Shown here: positions 35,369 to 46,228 of the stretch, piece by piece
How positions within the stretch are numbered: position 1 is the first letter of the stretch
Layout: every line of letters begins with the position of its first letter
Assembly: GCA_034401795.1 (NCBI GenBank)
Contig: CM067367.1
Location: forward strand, 50,904,363 to 50,968,362
From: Chaetoderma sp. LZ-2023a
Lineage: Eukaryota; Mollusca; Caudofoveata; Chaetodermatida; Chaetodermatidae
Length of the DNA: 64,000 nt
Reading direction: 5' to 3'
Made by a program: the position numbers and the translations under genes
The notes under the pieces: generated by a model
The model's input: only the letters and a program-made list of their open reading frames with translations
What the model was told of the DNA's origin: nothing
Databases searched by the model: none

Positions 35369-35606
35369 TCTTCTTCTTCTTGTCGTTCGCTGATCATACC
35401 GCCAGTCCTGTAAGTGACTATCGACATGATCATAAGCGGTAAGTGCGTGGATCCATGGTTTATTAGAGTGCGCCGTGCGGCCTGGAACCTCCGTCTTCAG
35501 CACTCGAGGTTTCTGTCAGGGTTACCTCGCCCTTACCTCCTTTAGTCGCCTCTTACGACACGCAGCGGATACGGAACGTGTATTCTAAGCCCCACCTACA
35601 GGGCAA
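35369..35606 (-). mobile_element. SINE-like insertion with 12-bp target duplication
   Basis: A 238-bp insertion flanked by perfect direct repeats ATCGTATCATAT at 35357-35368 and 35607-35618. The left arm (about 1379-1403) and the third copy (about 41731-41755) have one such site and no insert, so they are paralogous empty sites. Read on the minus strand it starts GCCCTGTAGGTGGGGCTTAG, includes CGTGTCGTAAGAGGCGACTA, and ends in an AAGAAGAAGA tail. The tail and variable-length target duplication are typical of LINE-driven retroposition. The GTCGTAAGAGGCGACTAAA core resembles one I associate with mollusc SINEs, but I cannot confirm that here. No tRNA-like A/B boxes are evident, so it may be 5' truncated. 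Confidence 0.85.
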
Positions 35607-36750
35607 ATCGTATCATATGAAACGACAGTATAAGATGAGCTGAGTTTTCCTTTAAAAAGCTTTATTTCAATTACACGTGGCCTATATATATATGCCTTAC
35701 AACCTAACAATAGATAACGTCTATTACAATGGACCTTTCCAAGTTTATCCTTCCATCACATGATGTCATAATCAACTAAGTGACGTGTATGCTGACGTCA
35801 TAATCATAACGTCATGAATGATTCGAAATAGTCCGTCCTTAACGCTTAATAGTCAGACATGTTGCGTTAATGGTATGTCTTTACCAGCTAATAAACAGTC
35901 TGCTGAATATTTTGAAACTAATTTGATTGGGCGCTTTGCTGCCATATGTGGATACATTGGACTCCTCCATTGAGCGCTATTCATATAGTGTGACATCATT
36001 ATTGGAATATTCCAGATTTCTAACAGAATGTAGCTTTGCGAGAAGCTATAAAATGTGAAATAACGAGGATAAAATACATTGTGCGTATGTCGGATGAGAT
36101 TACTCCTAGCCATAAAAATCAGGCAATCCGTATTACGATGCTGGGACAATTTTGTCTATAACATAAACCCTTTAACTGGGCAGTCGTTTCTATCGTCTCC
36201 GCCTAAATATGTTACGACTCTGACTCACAAATGTAACTAAAGTTATCGAGTCACATGGTGTACAGTAGTAACTACTGATACAGATGAAGCGTATTAGCAC
36301 CCCAATCAAGCAATGACACCAGGCATGAATGAAGGTCCGCCACTAACAATTTATAGACACGGGTTTGCAATATAGCGCACCATTCTTAGACAGGAATCCA
36401 ATAAGTCGTCGAACCAATCTTCGAAACCGACCATTGACGTTAGAAACGAACACTGCCGTTCAGAAATGCATCAATAAGCAATGGATCAATCCACTTTTAG
36501 CTGTGCTCCGCCCATCTCTAGATAAGCTCCGTCCATGCTTTGTGCGTGTTAGGATCGATTTATATACTTTGAACCCTTATCCCCAGAATCAAAAATTCAA
36601 GGTAGCTATATAGAAAACCTGTTGAATATTTTTCCCCCAGTCAAATTAGTTTCAAAATATTCAACGGATGGTTTGTAAATAGTGAAGACATACAAGTCGT
36701 ATAACTGACTAACTATTCGAGCTTCACCGCGAACCTAGTTATGTCATTCA

Positions 36751-37433
36751 TTTCACATTTTGACTGTGACGTCAGCCTACCTAGGATGCAATTGTTTATG
36801 CCGCCATATACTTATATACATATAGATTGGATTCATCCATTAGAAATAATCAATTTATCACATACACAAGCGCATATTCCATTACATAACGGTCATTGTT
36901 TCATGTTATATCCATCTAATGTGTGGGATCAAAGCCTATATTCACGTGCTAAGAAGGTACAGTACTTCTCAAGTGGGCTCTGTATTGCTACATCCATTGT
37001 TGGCTCTCATCATGGCGTAATAATGTTGACTAGAGAACCATTTTATTACAGTTAATATCGCATAAGACGAAATAATGTTTAGAAATTTGAATATAAAGCC
37101 CGGAAATTTTAAATGATTAATTAAAAATTTTAAATTATTAAAATCTGAAACAAGAGAAGTCATAGATTGCAGCCCGTAGCCCTGTCAAGCTTGTCACATA
37201 CTTACATTGCATAATATTCTCCAACTTTACCGAATGTTGCGGATTTTACAACTCACGATTAAATTTGTGGTATCCTAATGCACGGTCCTGCCCTTTCTTG
37301 TGATACAAGGCGAGCCAAATACAACCGGTAGTTTCCAAGATATTTATATAGCCAATACGATCTCGACAATCAGGATCACAGACAGAATCGGGAAAATCCT
37401 TTCTTAGGGGAAGATCATTTACTATACTACAAC
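36751..37433. other. Unassigned stretch beyond the right arm
   Basis: AT-rich sequence with no supported gene or known element. It may still belong to the right arm, whose outer limit cannot be tested because the left partner lies outside the window. Confidence 0.5.
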
Positions 37434-37439
37434 TGCGCC

Positions 37440-38075
37440 AGTAGTAAAGGGTGTGGCTGTCTGCCATTGTTATGCAAATTAGCTCTTGACCTATTTAAAT
37501 ACTGCGTTCTGATTGGTTGATTTGAATGAGTGGGTGGAGTCTATCATTCTAAATCAGCGGGTGTATGCTGTATGCTATTGTTCAAAATGAGAGGATGTCC
37601 GCTATTGTTCTAAATGAGCGGGTGGCTGCTATTGTTCTAAATGAGCGGGTGTCCACTATTGTTCTAAATGAGCGGGTGGCTGCTATTGTTCATGCAGCTG
37701 TCTGCTCTAAATGTCCAGCTGCAAGCTATTTATTGTCTGTTATGACATATGCATGTTAATGCATAGATTAATGTGTGTTTTAAATAGGTATTGGCATGCG
37801 TGCATTGATCGTGTGCTTGCTGATTAGGTTTAACGTATTAATTAGGTGGGCAGCGGCAACCCCCCCCCCCTCTTCATGGTTAAAAAGTTATTTTGAAACT
37901 AAGTGGCCCCAGTCATTTAATTTTCAAAAAAATCAGAGTGAAATACAGCGTTACACGGGTAATATATAGGTAAACTAAGCGATGCTGTATGTATAATATT
38001 ATATATATAATAATCATATATCTATCATATTTAACGAGATATATGTCTTTAAAGTGGCAGTCATTTAATTATTAA
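37440..38075 (+). repeat. Left TIR of the 3.4-kb element
   Basis: Reverse complement of 40290-40867. From 37555 to 37690 it contains four to five tandem copies of a ~25-bp unit with TATTGTTCTAAATGAGCGGG. A C12-13 run lies at 37860-37872, matched by a G run in the other TIR. The inner end is near TTTAAAGTGGCAG. Confidence 0.8.
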
Positions 38076-38770
38076 ATTTTCAATAAAATGTTGCCGATGC
38101 AATTTTATACAGGTGACGCGTGGAGAGTCACATTTCATTGTTTGATACTACAAATGTTTCAATACAGTTTGATTACCCTTTTTTGGAAACCACGCTGCTG
38201 ATCGCTGTTGAATGTTTTTCATAAAATATGTCTTTCATATCACAGACTATAAAATACATTAATTATACTGTATGAGAGCGTGTAGCTTGCCGCGATGGAG
38301 TCAAGTGTTAGCACTTGATTATTTGAGTACACACGCATACATAAAAACACATTCTGGTGAACAAATGACATGAGATTGATATTTGGCAAGCTATTACAAT
38401 GTCCTCGCTGGAAGTAAAAAAATTTTTAAATCAATCATAATGCATGAACCCACTCGCTGGCTATTGTTGTTTACCACTAAAGATTAACACATTTTTAATT
38501 CATGGTTTTCATATGTTAACAGTAGTAAGTGCATTGTGGGGAGTTGATTGGAGACTGAATGCCTTATCATTCATGACGTTAAATTTCAACAATTGAGAGC
38601 CACCTTATGAGCATAGTAGCATAATCATAGATGGTTGTTTACTACAAGTCAAATATAAATATATCCTTTTGGGCTACACAGCAGTGATATGCTATAACCT
38701 TTTTTTAAACTATATTTCATAACTATAATTCAGTGAAAGCTGCCCTATGCGACCACCTCATGTCACATCA

Positions 38771-39433
38771 TTAAATTTTAATGAACGTAGAGTTCAGTAA
38801 TCTTCTCCACTGGAACATTATGTCTATACACTTTGCAACTAAAGCATCAGCATATACGGAAATAGACACATTGCCTACACCATTTGGGTCTGTGTTCACT
38901 TCACCATCCTCATCTTCTAAACCTGATTGTTCAGCGTCTAAGACCTGCTTAATATTTTGGAATATGGTGAATAGTTTCTGATTGCCTATGGCTTCTTTTT
39001 CATCTTCACCTTCATCTTCACTCTCAGACTCCGCTGAGTCATCATCTTCACTCTTCATCCCTGTCATTTCTTCATCTTCATTGTCTAGATTTTCACTATC
39101 TTCACTACACACATTGCATACGCCATTTGGGTCTGTGTTCACTTCACCATCCTCATCTTCTAAACCTGATTGTTCAGCGTCTAAGACCTGCTTAATATTT
39201 TGGAATATGGTGAATAGTTCCTGATTGCCTATGGCTTCTTTTTCATCTTCACTTCCATCTTCACTCTCAGACTCTGCTGAGTCATCATCTTCACTCTTCA
39301 TCCCTGTCATTTCTTCATCTTCACTGTCTAGATTTTCATTATCTTCATCGTTATGGAATCGGATCTTATGCCACTTCAGGTCATTTGACCTATCAAATGT
39401 TGGATCACATTTAAAACATGTATGTCTCAGCAT
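38771..39433 (-). CDS. Acidic C2H2 zinc-finger protein with 81-codon tandem duplication
   Basis: A 220-codon frame from ATG at 39433 to the stop at 38771. Residues 6-27 form a classical C2H2 finger: C6, C9, H22, H27. The rest is dominated by Asp, Glu and Ser and contains two near-identical 81-residue units in tandem (243-bp DNA repeat, offset 38880 to 39123), each holding EEMTGMKSEDDDSAESESED and ELFTIFQNIKQVLDAEQSG. The last 30 residues are not repeated and more basic. The frame stays open upstream of the ATG, so a preceding exon is possible. A DNA- or RNA-binding role is suggested by the finger only. It is the only protein frame in the 3.4-kb element and is not recognised as any transposase. 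Confidence 0.6.
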   Translation of the reverse strand: MLRHTCFKCDPTFDRSNDLKWHKIRFHNDEDNENLDSEDEEMTGMKSEDDDSAESESEDGSEDEKEAIGNQELFTIFQNIKQVLDAEQSGLEDEDGEVNTDPNGVCNVCSEDSENLDNEDEEMTGMKSEDDDSAESESEDEGEDEKEAIGNQKLFTIFQNIKQVLDAEQSGLEDEDGEVNTDPNGVGNVSISVYADALVAKCIDIMFQWRRLLNSTFIKI

Positions 39434-39611
39434 ATTGATTATAGGATATAAATCTAGCAAGCATTCAAGTTACAAGGTTCTTCAAAGAAATCTTCTGACT
39501 GCCTAAGGCTACCTAACTACTCTGCAGTTAAAATACACGTCCAACCTCTTTGTGATGTTTAAACTGGAGTGAGAAAAGGGATTGAATTTGAACCGTTTTA
39601 TAGGATTATAT

Positions 39612-39800
39612 GTACTGCAGCAACAAATCCACTACATGCGGCTGCAAATCTGCAACATGCGGGCGCATGCAGCCACTAATCCGCAACATGCAGCCGCAAA
39701 TCCGCAACATGCAGTCGCAAATCCGCAACATGTGGCCGAAAATCCTCAAGATGCGGCTGCAAATCCACAACATATGGCCATAAATCTGCATGTATGGCCG
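39612..39800 (+). repeat. 22-bp minisatellite, block 1
   Basis: About eight degenerate units around GCAAATCCGCAACATGCGGCC, followed by ATGCATGCATTTTGGTG and CATGTATGTCCGGGCATG. Open frames across it (His/Ala/Asn- or Cys/Met-rich) reflect the repeat. Confidence 0.85.
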
Positions 39801-40079
39801 CATGTGCATGCGGCCACACATGTATGCATGCATTTTGGTGTGCATGTATGTCCGGGCATGTACATGCACATGCTAACACATGTATAAATGTGCGACCGCC
39901 TGTATAAAATTTTGGCAGCATGTTTCAATCTTCAACCCCTACTATCTTTAGAGACCACTTCTTAAATATGGAAGATAATATTATCTATATAAGATTATAC
40001 ATACACATCATTAAGTACGTTTATATATCGCCAAAGTAACTCTGAACTTCACCTAAACATTAGCGGGCTCAAATCCACA

Positions 40080-40220
40080 CATGCGACCACATATTTGGCC
40101 ATTCGACCACAAATCCGTAACATGCAGCCACAAATCCGCAACATGCGGCCGCAAATCCGCAACATGCTGCCACAAATCTGTAACATGCGGCCGCAAATCT
40201 GCAACATACGGCCGCACATG
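40080..40220 (+). repeat. 22-bp minisatellite, block 2
   Basis: About five units of the same repeat, again followed by ATGTATGCATGCATTTTG and a GTCCGGGGGTGTACAT segment, so blocks 1 and 2 with their right flanks are direct duplicates about 400 bp apart. Confidence 0.85.
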
Positions 40221-40289
40221 TATGCATGCATTTTGATTTGTATGTGTGTCCGGGGGTGTACATACACATGTTGTGGCTGCAACATTTAA

Positions 40290-40867
40290 AACAAAATTTA
40301 ATAACTAACTGACTGCCACTTTAAAGAATCTCATTAAATATGATAGATACATGATTATTATCTATATACTATTATACATGCAACATCGCTTAGTTTACCT
40401 ATATATTACACATGTAATGCTGTATTTCACACTGAGTCTTTTGAAAATTAAATGACTGGGGCCACTTAGTTTCAAAATATCTTTTCAACCATGAGGGGGG
40501 GGGGGGGGCGGCCGCCACCACCAACCTAAATAATATGTCAAACATGATCAGCAAGAACACGATCAATGCACGTGTGTCAATGCCTATTTAAAAACACATT
40601 AATTTATTAACACACATATGTCATAACAGACAATTGCCTGTAGCCAGATATTTAGAGCAGACGCCTGCATGAACAATAGCAGCCACCCGCTCATTTAGAA
40701 CAACAGCGGACACCCACTCATTTATAACAATAGCATACAGTGTACACCCGCTCATTTAGAATGATAGACTCCACCCACTCATCCAAATCAACCAATCAGA
40801 ACGCAGTATTTAAATAGGTCAAGAGCTTTTTGCATAACAGTAGCAGACAGCCACCCCCTTTACTACT
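40290..40867 (-). repeat. Right TIR of the 3.4-kb element
   Basis: Reverse complement of the left TIR, from CTGCCACTTTAAAG to CCCTTTACTACT. It has one fewer copy of the internal ~25-bp unit and a G run at about 40493-40508 followed by GCGGCCGC. Confidence 0.8.
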
Positions 40868-41204
40868 TGTGCCAAATCGTATTAAGTAGTTTGTTTAGAT
40901 ACAGCACAGGAGACACACACACACGCATGTACGTATGCACGCATGTGCACACACATAATACATTCCATACCTGTAACCCCGAGGACATTATGTTATTGTG
41001 TTTAGATTGTTGGCGAGCAGCGTCTGCCATGTATGGTCCTTATCTAATGTGATGTGCATAATATCAGTCGCAGTGCTGTTTAGGTATGATGTGAATAAGA
41101 ATTAGTGCCCGCGGATGAAAGCGAATATGCCGACAGTCTGTTACTGCTGTCAATGTTGAGAGGCCTCATCATCGGATATCAGTGGTTTATGTTCTAGAGT
41201 TCTA
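40868..41204. other. Spacer between the 3.4-kb element and the third arm copy
   Basis: Contains a short ACACACACACACGCATG simple repeat near 40913-40955. No gene seen. Confidence 0.5.
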
Positions 41205-42235
41205 GAGAAAATTGGCCTAGCGGTGTAATACGGATTGCCTGATTTTGATATCTAAGAGTAATCTCATCCGACATACACACAATGTATTTCATTCTCGTTA
41301 TTTCACATTTTATAGCTTCTTGCAAAGCTACATTCTGTTACCAATCTTGAATATTCCAATGTCGCTGTCACACTATAGCCTATGAATAGCACTCAATGGA
41401 TGATTTCAATGTATCCACCTATGCCAGCATTAGCGCCCAGTCAAATTAGTTTCAAAATATTTAACAAAATGTGTATTGGATGGTAAAGACATACAATTCA
41501 TGCAACATGTCGAACTATTAAGCATTAAAGACAGACTATTTCGAATCATTCATGACGTTATGATTATGACGTCTCTTAGTTGATTATGACGTCATGTGAT
41601 GGATGGATAAACTTGGAAAGGTCCATTGTAATAGACCTTATCTATTGTCAGGTTGTAAGGCATATATAGGCTACATGTGATTGAATTAAAGCTTTTTAAA
41701 GGAAAACTCAGCTCATCTTATACTATCCTTTCATATGATACGATATGCCACACAAACCATAAATATTTTCTTTTCAGCATTTTATCATGCCATAAAAATA
41801 TATGCAGCTAAATGCTAATACATATCTCCGCTCTATGAAATCTACTTTACTTTTCAACCAATCTTGAAATAACCTAGGCCACCTGCCTCAACATATGCGT
41901 AATCTTATAGGCGTTATATAGACTGGCAGTGTTGTCTAAAAGCAACCACAAAAGTAAGCTGTTTGATGCTTTGAAACTGATCTGACTATGGAGCTATAGT
42001 ACAGCAACAGCTTCCAGTCAAGTTAGTGTCCGTATATTCAACACGATAATGGAGGATTCTGGTTAATCCATCAATCATATGCCGTCATAATCAACTACAT
42101 GTCACATGGTATGACGTTATAATCAATTACATCATGAATGACGTAGTTCATCAATGTGATTGGGTGATTGGAAGGACTAATCAACCCGGAACTGGTAATC
42201 TGCCCCCAGGTCACGTTACGACTGCTCTGGGGACA
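41205..42235 (+). repeat. Third, partial copy of the arm sequence (direct)
   Basis: This kilobase is collinear with about 855-1890 of the left arm, in the same orientation. Both carry the run from GTAATACGGATTGCCTG through the CCATAAATATTTTCTTTTCA stretch to a segment ending AATCAACCCGGAAC. It is therefore inverted relative to the right arm, and the pair brackets the 37440-40867 element. It lacks the SINE found in the right arm, so it supplies a second empty site. The match fades shortly after 42210. Confidence 0.85.
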
Positions 42236-44160
42236 CCTGTACCTAAGGCACACATGATGGCGAAAATGTCTAACACATGATTCGCCCCATCTGCGCATGC
42301 GCCGGGCCACTGCAGTACTTCCGTAATAGACAGAGCTTTCTTTCTAATGGGAATTTTGACTGAGTTGACACTTTTAGCTTGTAAATATGATCGTCTTCCT
42401 CGTGTAATGGCAATGATCACAATGGTTTGTGAGAATGTTTGGTACCGTTGGAAAGCCTACGATTTCCGCTTCCTCGGCATAATAATAACGGGTCAAGACA
42501 GAGAAAGAGCAACGTTTAATCAATGAATTACTGCACATTCCCCAAGAAAAGGCAACTTAAAAGTAACTCGCCATTAAACTCACTGGCTCCTGCTAGATTC
42601 TATGGAGAGTGGCGTGAATGTAAGAATGACTGCCGATTGCCTGTTGTTCACTAAGGAAAACTTCCCATTCATTTAATTGATAATGGGATGCAAAGCTGAG
42701 AGGATTAAAGCTGGTAGCTCTGCATTAGAAAGCAGCCACGTAGAGGTTGTCCTCAGGCTGCATCGACAATGACACCAGTTGATGGTCTGTCCCTCCACTC
42801 CCCAGTTCAGAAATGACGCGGGAAATGCACTGTGAACTTTTTGGGACTCTGACTGCTCAGAGTGGATCGACATCTACATAGGCAGCAGGATAGCCTTATT
42901 TTTATATAGGCCACCAACAAAAGGTGACCTAAAGTAACCTAAGGACAAATAACTACTGATAAATTCTCCCACCTCCAGAAATCTCTGCTGGGACTTTTTG
43001 CTGCTCAGATCATTCTGCTGGTTTAAAAATCTCACCACATTACCTGACTCTAAAGTAAACTAGATTTGACTGCATACCGGCAAGACTATCAACCTCGTCC
43101 ATGCCAGAACTTTGCCTGGAACCGTCTCTGCCACCATTCGTCTGCTACTGAGGGAACTTCGGGAGAACCCCCAGATCAGTACTCATCTCCGACAGCTGGT
43201 TTTCCACTGCTTTAATGGGAGATTTCCCTCCCACGACAATGGAACTTTCTTAATCTGTAGCGGCTGATCCTGACATCTGGCATTCCACATTGCAGCACCT
43301 TGTGTCGCCTTGATTAGATGAACTATTCTCTTCTGCCCTTTTGCCTCTGTGATGGTGCTTCATGTGAGGAACCACTGAACTTTCCACTGCTCCTTAGAGC
43401 TCGGCTTAGTGTGATCTTTGGCCATCGAGGACTAAGTCATCGCGTGACATTGTACCTCAAGAATATAACTGTCGAGTTTGGTGAAAGGCCGACAACACCT
43501 GCAATAGCAAAACCTAAGCCCTTTGTTCAACGGGAATGTGGACAGTGATTGCTGAACTGTCTATCGTGCTTGACATAATGGACCATGCATGTTTCCTAAA
43601 TTTTTAATCGAATTTGATTTTTCTCTACAGAAGTTAGATTTATCGACTTAAGCGCCTTTTTTTTGTTAACTTCCGGCTGTTAAGAGATAGTTTCCCTTTG
43701 TCTTGTTTTCGACTGAGAATGTTCTAAAAAGACTGCGATCCTGCACATCATTCGCCATGAAGCCAAACTAAGAGCGCCGTAATGCTTTTCCTCCTTTCGC
43801 TGAAAAGGGAATCTTGAGAAGATCACTTGGACCATCCTCAAGTAGTATATCGTTGCTGATGGAAATCTGCCGTACTCCTGGTTAGCTCCTATCGATGTTG
43901 ACATGCTTGGTGCGTGTGCTTCATCTCCCCCATCTACGCTGCTTTAATCTACAGGCCGAGACAGTTCCCCTTCCACCACCCTATAGGCACTCCGGCCTTA
44001 CTAACTTGCTCCCCACATCGCCTGTGTGTGCACCTTTTCGGCTTATGACTAAAAATATTGCGCACAGAGCTTAGAAAAAGCTAAACATTAGTGAAAAGAG
44101 CCACTTTCCCCGTGCCTTCTTTCTTGCTCCCCTCTCCATTCATTGAAACACTAGCACCCG
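42236..44160. other. Unassigned, GC-richer stretch with possible small coding pieces
   Basis: Base composition is more balanced than in the flanking repeats. Two open stretches look somewhat protein-like but are unrecognised: 43068-43267 on the plus strand (about 65 codons after a TGA, with an LRELREN segment) and 43318-43548 (76 codons from an ATG). Neither has a motif, and splice sites cannot be judged. They could be exons of a host gene, pieces of an unknown element, or chance. Confidence 0.4.
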
Positions 44161-44169
44161 AGAAAGAGA

Positions 44170-44217
<48 letters not shown>

Positions 44218-44218
44218 G
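44161..44218. repeat. (GA)n microsatellite
   Basis: Nearly pure AG dinucleotide run of about 55 bp with a few GG interruptions. Confidence 0.95.
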
Positions 44219-45120
44219 AGACGCTTAAAATAGAGCTTGGCTCAAATGCAGGCAGGAAAGACAGAAAGCCACCTGCGGCCCTATTTCCTCCCTGCTCCCA
44301 CACACGCCACCCACACTCGCCTCCCACTCTCTAGAAGGACCCACCCTTTGGCATGGGGACGCCCTTTCGACCATGCCGTCTGAGGAGAGTCGCCTCTCTG
44401 GCTGCAGAACGAGCCATCGCCAATGCCACAGAATCTTCCACTTACGCAGCCACCTCCATTTCTACTGCCATTAGTGCTACCACCACAAACAGCACTGCTC
44501 CCAGAAACCTTTCTGGCACACTCGGAACACTCCTTCTTCTTTTTCGACTGCTCCTGTCATTTTGCGGGAAATAACGTCTACATACATGCCGCCTTCCTCT
44601 GCTCCGATTAGGGACTGACCGACAGAGAGAGCTGTAGTGAGCCACGATGGCTTCCAAGAGCTCCGGCCCCCCTCCCCATCAAAGAACAGCAGCGAGCAGA
44701 ACGAGGCTGGCGAGGAACCACAACGTTAAGGACTCAGTCATGGGTACAAGTAGTCAGTCATGCTGGGAATACCGGGCCAGACTCATGCGCCTACGTGGAG
44801 TTGGCTGGATGCTCCAGTCAGCAAATTATTGTGTGGGAGCCCCTTACCCACGCTAAGGGAGGGTTGTTGCAAGCCCTGAAACATGTTGAGAAATCCTAGG
44901 GATGCTCAGTGGGAGCCCAAGCCGAGATGGGTTCGCCGAGGAGGTGAAACCGGGCCTCTGCTGGATGTTGGACTGGCGCTTCCTCCCAGGTCCTAAGCGA
45001 AATCTGGAAGGACAAGACAACAAGATGATGGCTCATGCGACAACTGGCCACCCGGTCCTCGAATAGCGGGGAGGAGCGTGGGATGGTGGCCGCCCAGCCA
45101 CAGTCAAGAACACTTAATTG
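44219..45120. other. Unassigned GC-richer stretch
   Basis: Overlapping open frames of 62-73 codons at 44353-44657 on both strands are low-complexity (Ser/Thr/Ala-rich on plus) and not convincing. 44870-45115 has the composition of coding or retroelement DNA (GAAACCGGGCCTCTGCTGG) but no motif. It ends abruptly at the MITE-like module. Confidence 0.4.
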
Positions 45121-45380
45121 ATGACGGACTAAGCATTGTTATACGAATTGTATGTCTGAATTGCATTAAATGCTGTTGAATATTTTTAAACTAATTTGAC
45201 TATAGGCAGCAACAGCACCATGTCAACATATTTTCAAAATATTCAACAGCTTGCCTGTATAGTTTTCTGGAAATTGAGATTCAGAGAGTCCATGGATCGA
45301 TTGAGCCCAACACCGACAAAGAGCGTGGGTGGAGCTTAGCTAGAGATGGGTATGGCGTAGCTAAATCGATTCCTTCATTG
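45121..45380 (+). mobile_element. Solitary MITE-like module, 5' part missing
   Basis: Starts within the module at GACGGACTAAGC, includes TGTATGTCT, a full palindrome at about 45173-45252 (TGTTGAATATT facing AATATTCAACAG), then CATGGATCGATTGAGCCC, GGGTGGAGCTTAGCTAGAG and the terminal GATTCCTTCATTG. The terminal inverted repeat at the left end and its TGACGTCA motifs are absent. It shows the module exists outside the giant inverted repeat. Confidence 0.65.
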
Positions 45381-46035
45381 CTATATAATAAAGAATGTGT
45401 TCGGATCGGCATTGACATGACATCACGCTCTACCGATATCGCCTGAATAACCAAAATGGTGGCGACCACAGCTAAACAGCAATGGAATGTTAAAAAGCAA
45501 ATGATGCTGGTAAAGATAAAGGAATAGGACCAGAAAAAAAGGTATCGAATTATTATACCATTATCTATCAGTTATTAGTACAATACAACATTTAAGATAA
45601 GATATAAGATAAGATTTCTTTTTAATAATAGGTTTTCGATTATCGATATAGCTATTCACTTTGCCTCTGTTTAACAAGGTGTTATTATTTTGACTTATTG
45701 TTTACATTTAGAGGTATTCTACTATAAAATGTAAAGCTTAGAAGTCAGCGTGTATCGTATTGAAACTGTCCGAACTCGTGATGACAGAATCTAAGCGAGA
45801 ATTTTAGCTTGAGTCGAATCGATTTTAGTCAATGGTGGTTACAATTACTAATTATAGGAGCATGCTCTAATTTGAATCTGTCAGCAATATGATAATGATT
45901 CACGATTTTACATATAAATACCTAAACTATCCATTGATGATGTGAAATCAATATATGACTGTCCAGCATTAGCATACGGCAAGATGGTGGGCACATTTTA
46001 AACGGTATTGTTGGATTTCCAAATACTCTCTATCT
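45381..46035. other. Unassigned AT-rich stretch
   Basis: Contains a short AAGATAAGATATAAGATAAG repeat near 45594-45615. No gene seen. Confidence 0.5.
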
Positions 46036-46036
46036 T

Positions 46037-46116
<80 letters not shown>

Positions 46117-46145
46117 GTCTCTCTCTCTCTCTCTACCTCCCTCTA

Positions 46146-46210
<65 letters not shown>

Positions 46211-46228
46211 CTCCCTCTATCTCACTCA
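46036..46228. repeat. (CT)n microsatellite
   Basis: About 190 bp of CT dinucleotides with small interruptions; the segment with ACCTCCCTCTATCTC occurs twice (about 46134 and 46210), showing an internal ~76-bp duplication. The Ser/Leu-only ORF over it is an artefact. Confidence 0.95.

Larger units (their letters stand above)
30986..36750. repeat. Right arm of giant inverted repeat
   Basis: Reverse-complement partner of 1-6613. Its inner edge at 30986 abuts a plus-strand LINE ORF1 fragment with no spacer. Compared with the left arm it lacks about 735 bp and about 200 bp blocks but gains a 238-bp SINE-like insertion at 35369-35606. Its outer end cannot be placed because the left partner leaves the window, so 36750 is only the last position I can pair with base 1. 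It contains MITE-like modules at 31681-32013 and 33493-33828 and further palindromic half-modules near 34010, 35080, 35900 and 36620. Confidence 0.9.
37440..40867. mobile_element. 3.4-kb DNA transposon-like element with ~0.6-kb TIRs
   Basis: Termini are inverted: the left begins AGTAGTAAAGGGTGTGGCTG and the right ends with its near-perfect complement. The inverted match extends about 600 bp. Flanks carry a possible 6-bp target duplication, TGCGCC (37434-37439) and TGTGCC (40868-40873), the single difference being a CpG-type C to T change. Inside are an ORF for an acidic zinc-finger protein and two 22-bp minisatellite blocks. AG at the ends, a 6-bp duplication and long TIRs are the hallmarks of Polinton/Maverick elements, but no polymerase, integrase or capsid gene is present, so at most this is a non-autonomous relative. 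Confidence 0.7.

Noticed and set aside
35369..35606. tRNA gene at the SINE
   Set aside because: No cloverleaf or clear A/B boxes in the insert.
39582..40289. His/Ala- and Cys/Met-rich ORFs
   Set aside because: They lie on the 22-bp minisatellite blocks.
42673..44856. Several 60-76 codon frames in the GC-richer stretch
   Set aside because: No domain, no supporting splice structure; kept only as an unassigned stretch with low confidence.
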